Below, piece after piece: positions 62,377-64,000 of a stretch of 64,000 nucleotides of DNA. Origin of the DNA: Celeribacter litoreus (GTDB lineage: Bacteria > Pseudomonadota > Alphaproteobacteria > Rhodobacterales > Rhodobacteraceae). Made by a program: the position numbers and the translations under genes. The stretch covers positions 62,001-126,000 of the forward strand of contig NZ_JAIUFY010000013.1 of NCBI RefSeq assembly GCF_020165855.1. The letters are read 5' to 3'. Under the pieces are notes generated by a model that saw nothing but the letters and a program-made list of their open reading frames with translations, searched no databases and was not told where the DNA came from. How positions within the stretch are numbered: position 1 is the stretch's first letter; every line of letters begins with the position of its first letter.

Positions 62377-63339
62377 TCAGGCCGCGAGACCTTTGGACCC
62401 CATGTCGAGGAACTTCTTGCGACGGTCCTGTAGAACTTGTGCCGGCTCTTGCTTGAGCAGGGGGGTGAGCATCGCCTGAATGGCTTTCCCGACAGCGGTG
62501 ATCGCAGCGTCAGCATCGCGTTGGGCGCCTCCGAGCGGTTCCGGGATGATCTGATCGATCACACCGAGTTTATGCAGGTCCTGAGCAGTGAGGCGAAGCG
62601 CTTCTGCGGCTTCGCGCATTTTCTCTGCGTCTTTCCAAAGGATCGAGGCACAGCCTTCCGGCGAGATAACAGAGTAGACCGAATGTTCAAGCATCGCGAT
62701 CTTATTGGCAGAGGCGAACGCGACGGCGCCGCCAGAGCCACCTTCACCAATGATGACAGAGATCATCGGAACCTTCAGGTTCAGACATTTCTCGGTGGAG
62801 CGCGCGATGGCCTCAGACTGTCCGCGTTCTTCGGCACCTTTGCCCGGATATGCGCCCGGCGTGTCGACGAGTGCGATCACTGGCAGACCGAAACGGTCCG
62901 CGATATCCATGAGACGGATGGCCTTGCGGTAGCCTTCAGGACGCGCCATGCCGAAGTTGCGTGCGATACGCGAGGTCGTGTCATGGCCTTTTTCCTGACC
63001 GATCACGACGACGGGCTGGCCATTGAAACGTGCCAGACCCCCCATCACAGCATGGTCGTCCGCAAAGTTACGGTCGCCTGCGAGCGGGGTGTATTCGGTG
63101 AACAGCGCCTCAATGTAGTCTTTGCAGTGAGGGCGCTCAGGGTGACGCGCCACCTGACATTTGCGCCACGGCGTCAGACCTTTGTAGAGGTCCTTAAGAA
63201 TGTCAGCTGCTTTCTTGTCGAGGGCGGCTGCCTCTTTCTCGACATCCATTTCCTCGCTTGAGCGCGCGAGCGCCCGAAGCTCTTCGGCTTTGCCTTCGAT
63301 CTCCGCGAGCGGTTTTTCGAATTCGAGATAGTGGGTCAT
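62377..63339 (-). CDS. accA: Acetyl-CoA carboxylase carboxyltransferase subunit alpha
   Basis: Alpha subunit of the carboxyltransferase that forms malonyl-CoA; 320 residues. [19 protein letters not shown] at the start, [16 protein letters not shown] (about 170) and [12 protein letters not shown] (about 207) are typical. ATG 63339 fits the family start. Confidence 0.96.
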   Translation of the reverse strand: MTHYLEFEKPLAEIEGKAEELRALARSSEEMDVEKEAAALDKKAADILKDLYKGLTPWRKCQVARHPERPHCKDYIEALFTEYTPLAGDRNFADDHAVMGGLARFNGQPVVVIGQEKGHDTTSRIARNFGMARPEGYRKAIRLMDIADRFGLPVIALVDTPGAYPGKGAEERGQSEAIARSTEKCLNLKVPMISVIIGEGGSGGAVAFASANKIAMLEHSVYSVISPEGCASILWKDAEKMREAAEALRLTAQDLHKLGVIDQIIPEPLGGAQRDADAAITAVGKAIQAMLTPLLKQEPAQVLQDRRKKFLDMGSKGLAA

Positions 63340-63519
63340 GAATGTCTCCGGCACTGGTCTTGGACCCGTATATGGATGCATGGAACGGCAAATGCAATGC
63401 GAGAGCGTTAAAGTGCAGCCCTGACACAGTTCGCGCGCGTCCCGCGGCTGAGAAATTCAGCGCCTGTGACAGGGCCTGCCTCTCCGAGATGCCTGACTTG
63501 GAGCTGACTTAAATAAGAA
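63340..63519. other. Intergenic region upstream of accA
   Basis: 180 bases without a gene; it should carry the accA promoter. Apart from the mcl1 terminator that bounds it, I see no repeat or operator. Confidence 0.4.
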
Positions 63520-63545
63520 GCGCCCCGGAAATAAATCCGGGGCGC
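63520..63545 (-). terminator. Intrinsic terminator after mcl1
   Basis: Perfect 10-bp stem GCGCCCCGGA / TCCGGGGCGC with loop AATAAA, followed on the minus strand by a T-rich stretch; 43 bases past the mcl1 stop. Confidence 0.9.
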
Positions 63546-63588
63546 AATTACCTCAACGGTTGGCTCCTCCCTTCCAACCGGAGGCAAA

Positions 63589-64000
63589 TCAGCTGTTGGA
63601 CGCGATCAGCTCGGCCTGAGCCACGATCACTTCCGCTTGTTTGATGGATGCTATGTCGACGAGGCGACCTTTGTAAACAGTTGCGCCTTCTCCATTCGCT
63701 TTTGCCTGCTCCATAGCCGCGAGAATCTCGCGTGCTTCGGTCACGGCTTCCTCGGACGGAGTAAAGACTTCGTTTGCGAGAGCAATCTGTTTCGGGTGGA
63801 TCGCCCACTTGCCGACCATGCCGAGTGTCGCAGAGCGACGGGCCTGCGCGCGGTAGCCTTCATCATCGGAAAAATCGCCGAAAGGTCCGTCGACTGGCAG
63901 AATTCCGTGCGTGCGGCAGGCGGCCACAATTGCGGCCTGCGCCCAGTGCCACGGATCGGAATAGTGACGGGTGTCGCCATGCAGCATGTAGTAGTTTTCC
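63589..64000 (-). CDS. mcl1: L-malyl-CoA/beta-methylmalyl-CoA lyase, partial
   Basis: C-terminal 136 residues of a HpcH/HpaI-fold CoA lyase; the 5' part lies beyond the window edge. ENYYMLHGDTRHYSDPWHWAQ, GPFGDFSDDEGYRAQARR, GKWAIHPKQIALAN and KGRLVDIASIKQAEVIV match Mcl1 of Rhodobacter closely as I recall it. Mcl1 cleaves beta-methylmalyl-CoA and makes malyl-CoA in the ethylmalonyl-CoA pathway for growth on acetate. The pathway is inferred from this gene alone. Confidence 0.88.
   Translation of the reverse strand, partial: ENYYMLHGDTRHYSDPWHWAQAAIVAACRTHGILPVDGPFGDFSDDEGYRAQARRSATLGMVGKWAIHPKQIALANEVFTPSEEAVTEAREILAAMEQAKANGEGATVYKGRLVDIASIKQAEVIVAQAELIASNS

Overview
The window is a gene-dense stretch of an alphaproteobacterial chromosome, most likely a marine Rhodobacterales (roseobacter-type) bacterium. 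This rests on the gene content and order: uvrC-pgsA-moaD-moaE, the short aa3-oxidase subunit IV, phaA/phaB, the C-terminal half of an Mcl1-type malyl-CoA lyase (ethylmalonyl-CoA pathway), an FtsEX-PlsC block and a Zur-ZnuABC block. The DNA is GC-rich, which leaves many long antisense frames open by chance. I see no tRNA, rRNA, CRISPR array, transposase, integrase, prophage or restriction system. This is core chromosome, not an island.

Layout. 1-4.1 kb: a polyamine-type ABC importer (permease cut by the window edge, Tat-exported binding protein, ATPase) divergent from a GntR/FCD regulator. 4.1-7.2 kb: zinc uptake znuB-znuC-zur divergent from znuA, with a Zur-like palindrome between. 7.3-10.0 kb: S49 peptidase, a tiny zinc-ribbon membrane protein, a Ca/Na antiporter and a pteridine-reductase-like SDR. 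10.3-14 kb: uvrC, pgsA, moaD, moaE, rpiB. 14-16.3 kb: an OmpA/BON protein coupled to a coiled-coil membrane protein. 16.4-20.5 kb: ubiA, rsmE, a membrane protein, gshA, DUF805. 20.6-24.4 kb: a coupled operon pyrB - two unknown genes - a dihydroorotase lacking its metal ligands - plsY. 24.5-31.8 kb: a uracil-DNA glycosylase that has lost most Fe-S cysteines, moaB, an RND efflux pair and a stand-alone DsbD alpha domain. 31.8-38.8 kb: yqgE, acyl-CoA dehydrogenase, MBL hydrolase, DUF6173, coxIV, an odd lipoprotein, azlCD and a membrane protein. 38.8-47.2 kb: greA, PAP2 protein, ETF-QO, TPR protein, ispE, prenyl diphosphate synthase, DUF2007, trmN6-like methyltransferase and ydcH. 47.2-50.3 kb: EamA exporter, phaB, phaA. 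50.4-52.8 kb: an EAL phosphodiesterase divergent from an Aer-like PAS protein. 52.8-58.8 kb: TlpA-like thioredoxin, argH, a small lipoprotein, lysA and a TIGR02302/DUF4175 protein. 58.8-64 kb: zinc-ribbon protein, ftsE, ftsX, plsC, accA and partial mcl1.

How genes work together. Several blocks are translationally coupled by 4-base overlaps (zur-znuC-znuB; pyrB-unknown-unknown-pyrC'; ftsE-ftsX-plsC; azlC-azlD; ompA/BON-coiled coil). phaA and phaB each have their own terminator and each has a CTGC-N4-GCAG-type palindrome upstream, so they look like two units under one regulator. Two head-to-head pairs (ubiA/rsmE, tlpA/argH) have starts only 11-13 bases apart.

Most interesting for follow-up: the pyrB operon, where an inactive dihydroorotase is separated from pyrB by two unknown membrane-associated proteins; the uracil-DNA glycosylase without its Fe-S ligands; a possible LptM-like lipoprotein beside lysA; a GTTCCG hexamer tract between the EAL and PAS genes; helically phased TGTCGGAC repeats; and mutually exclusive hairpins ahead of coxIV. 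All calls come from reading the sequence; no database search was run.
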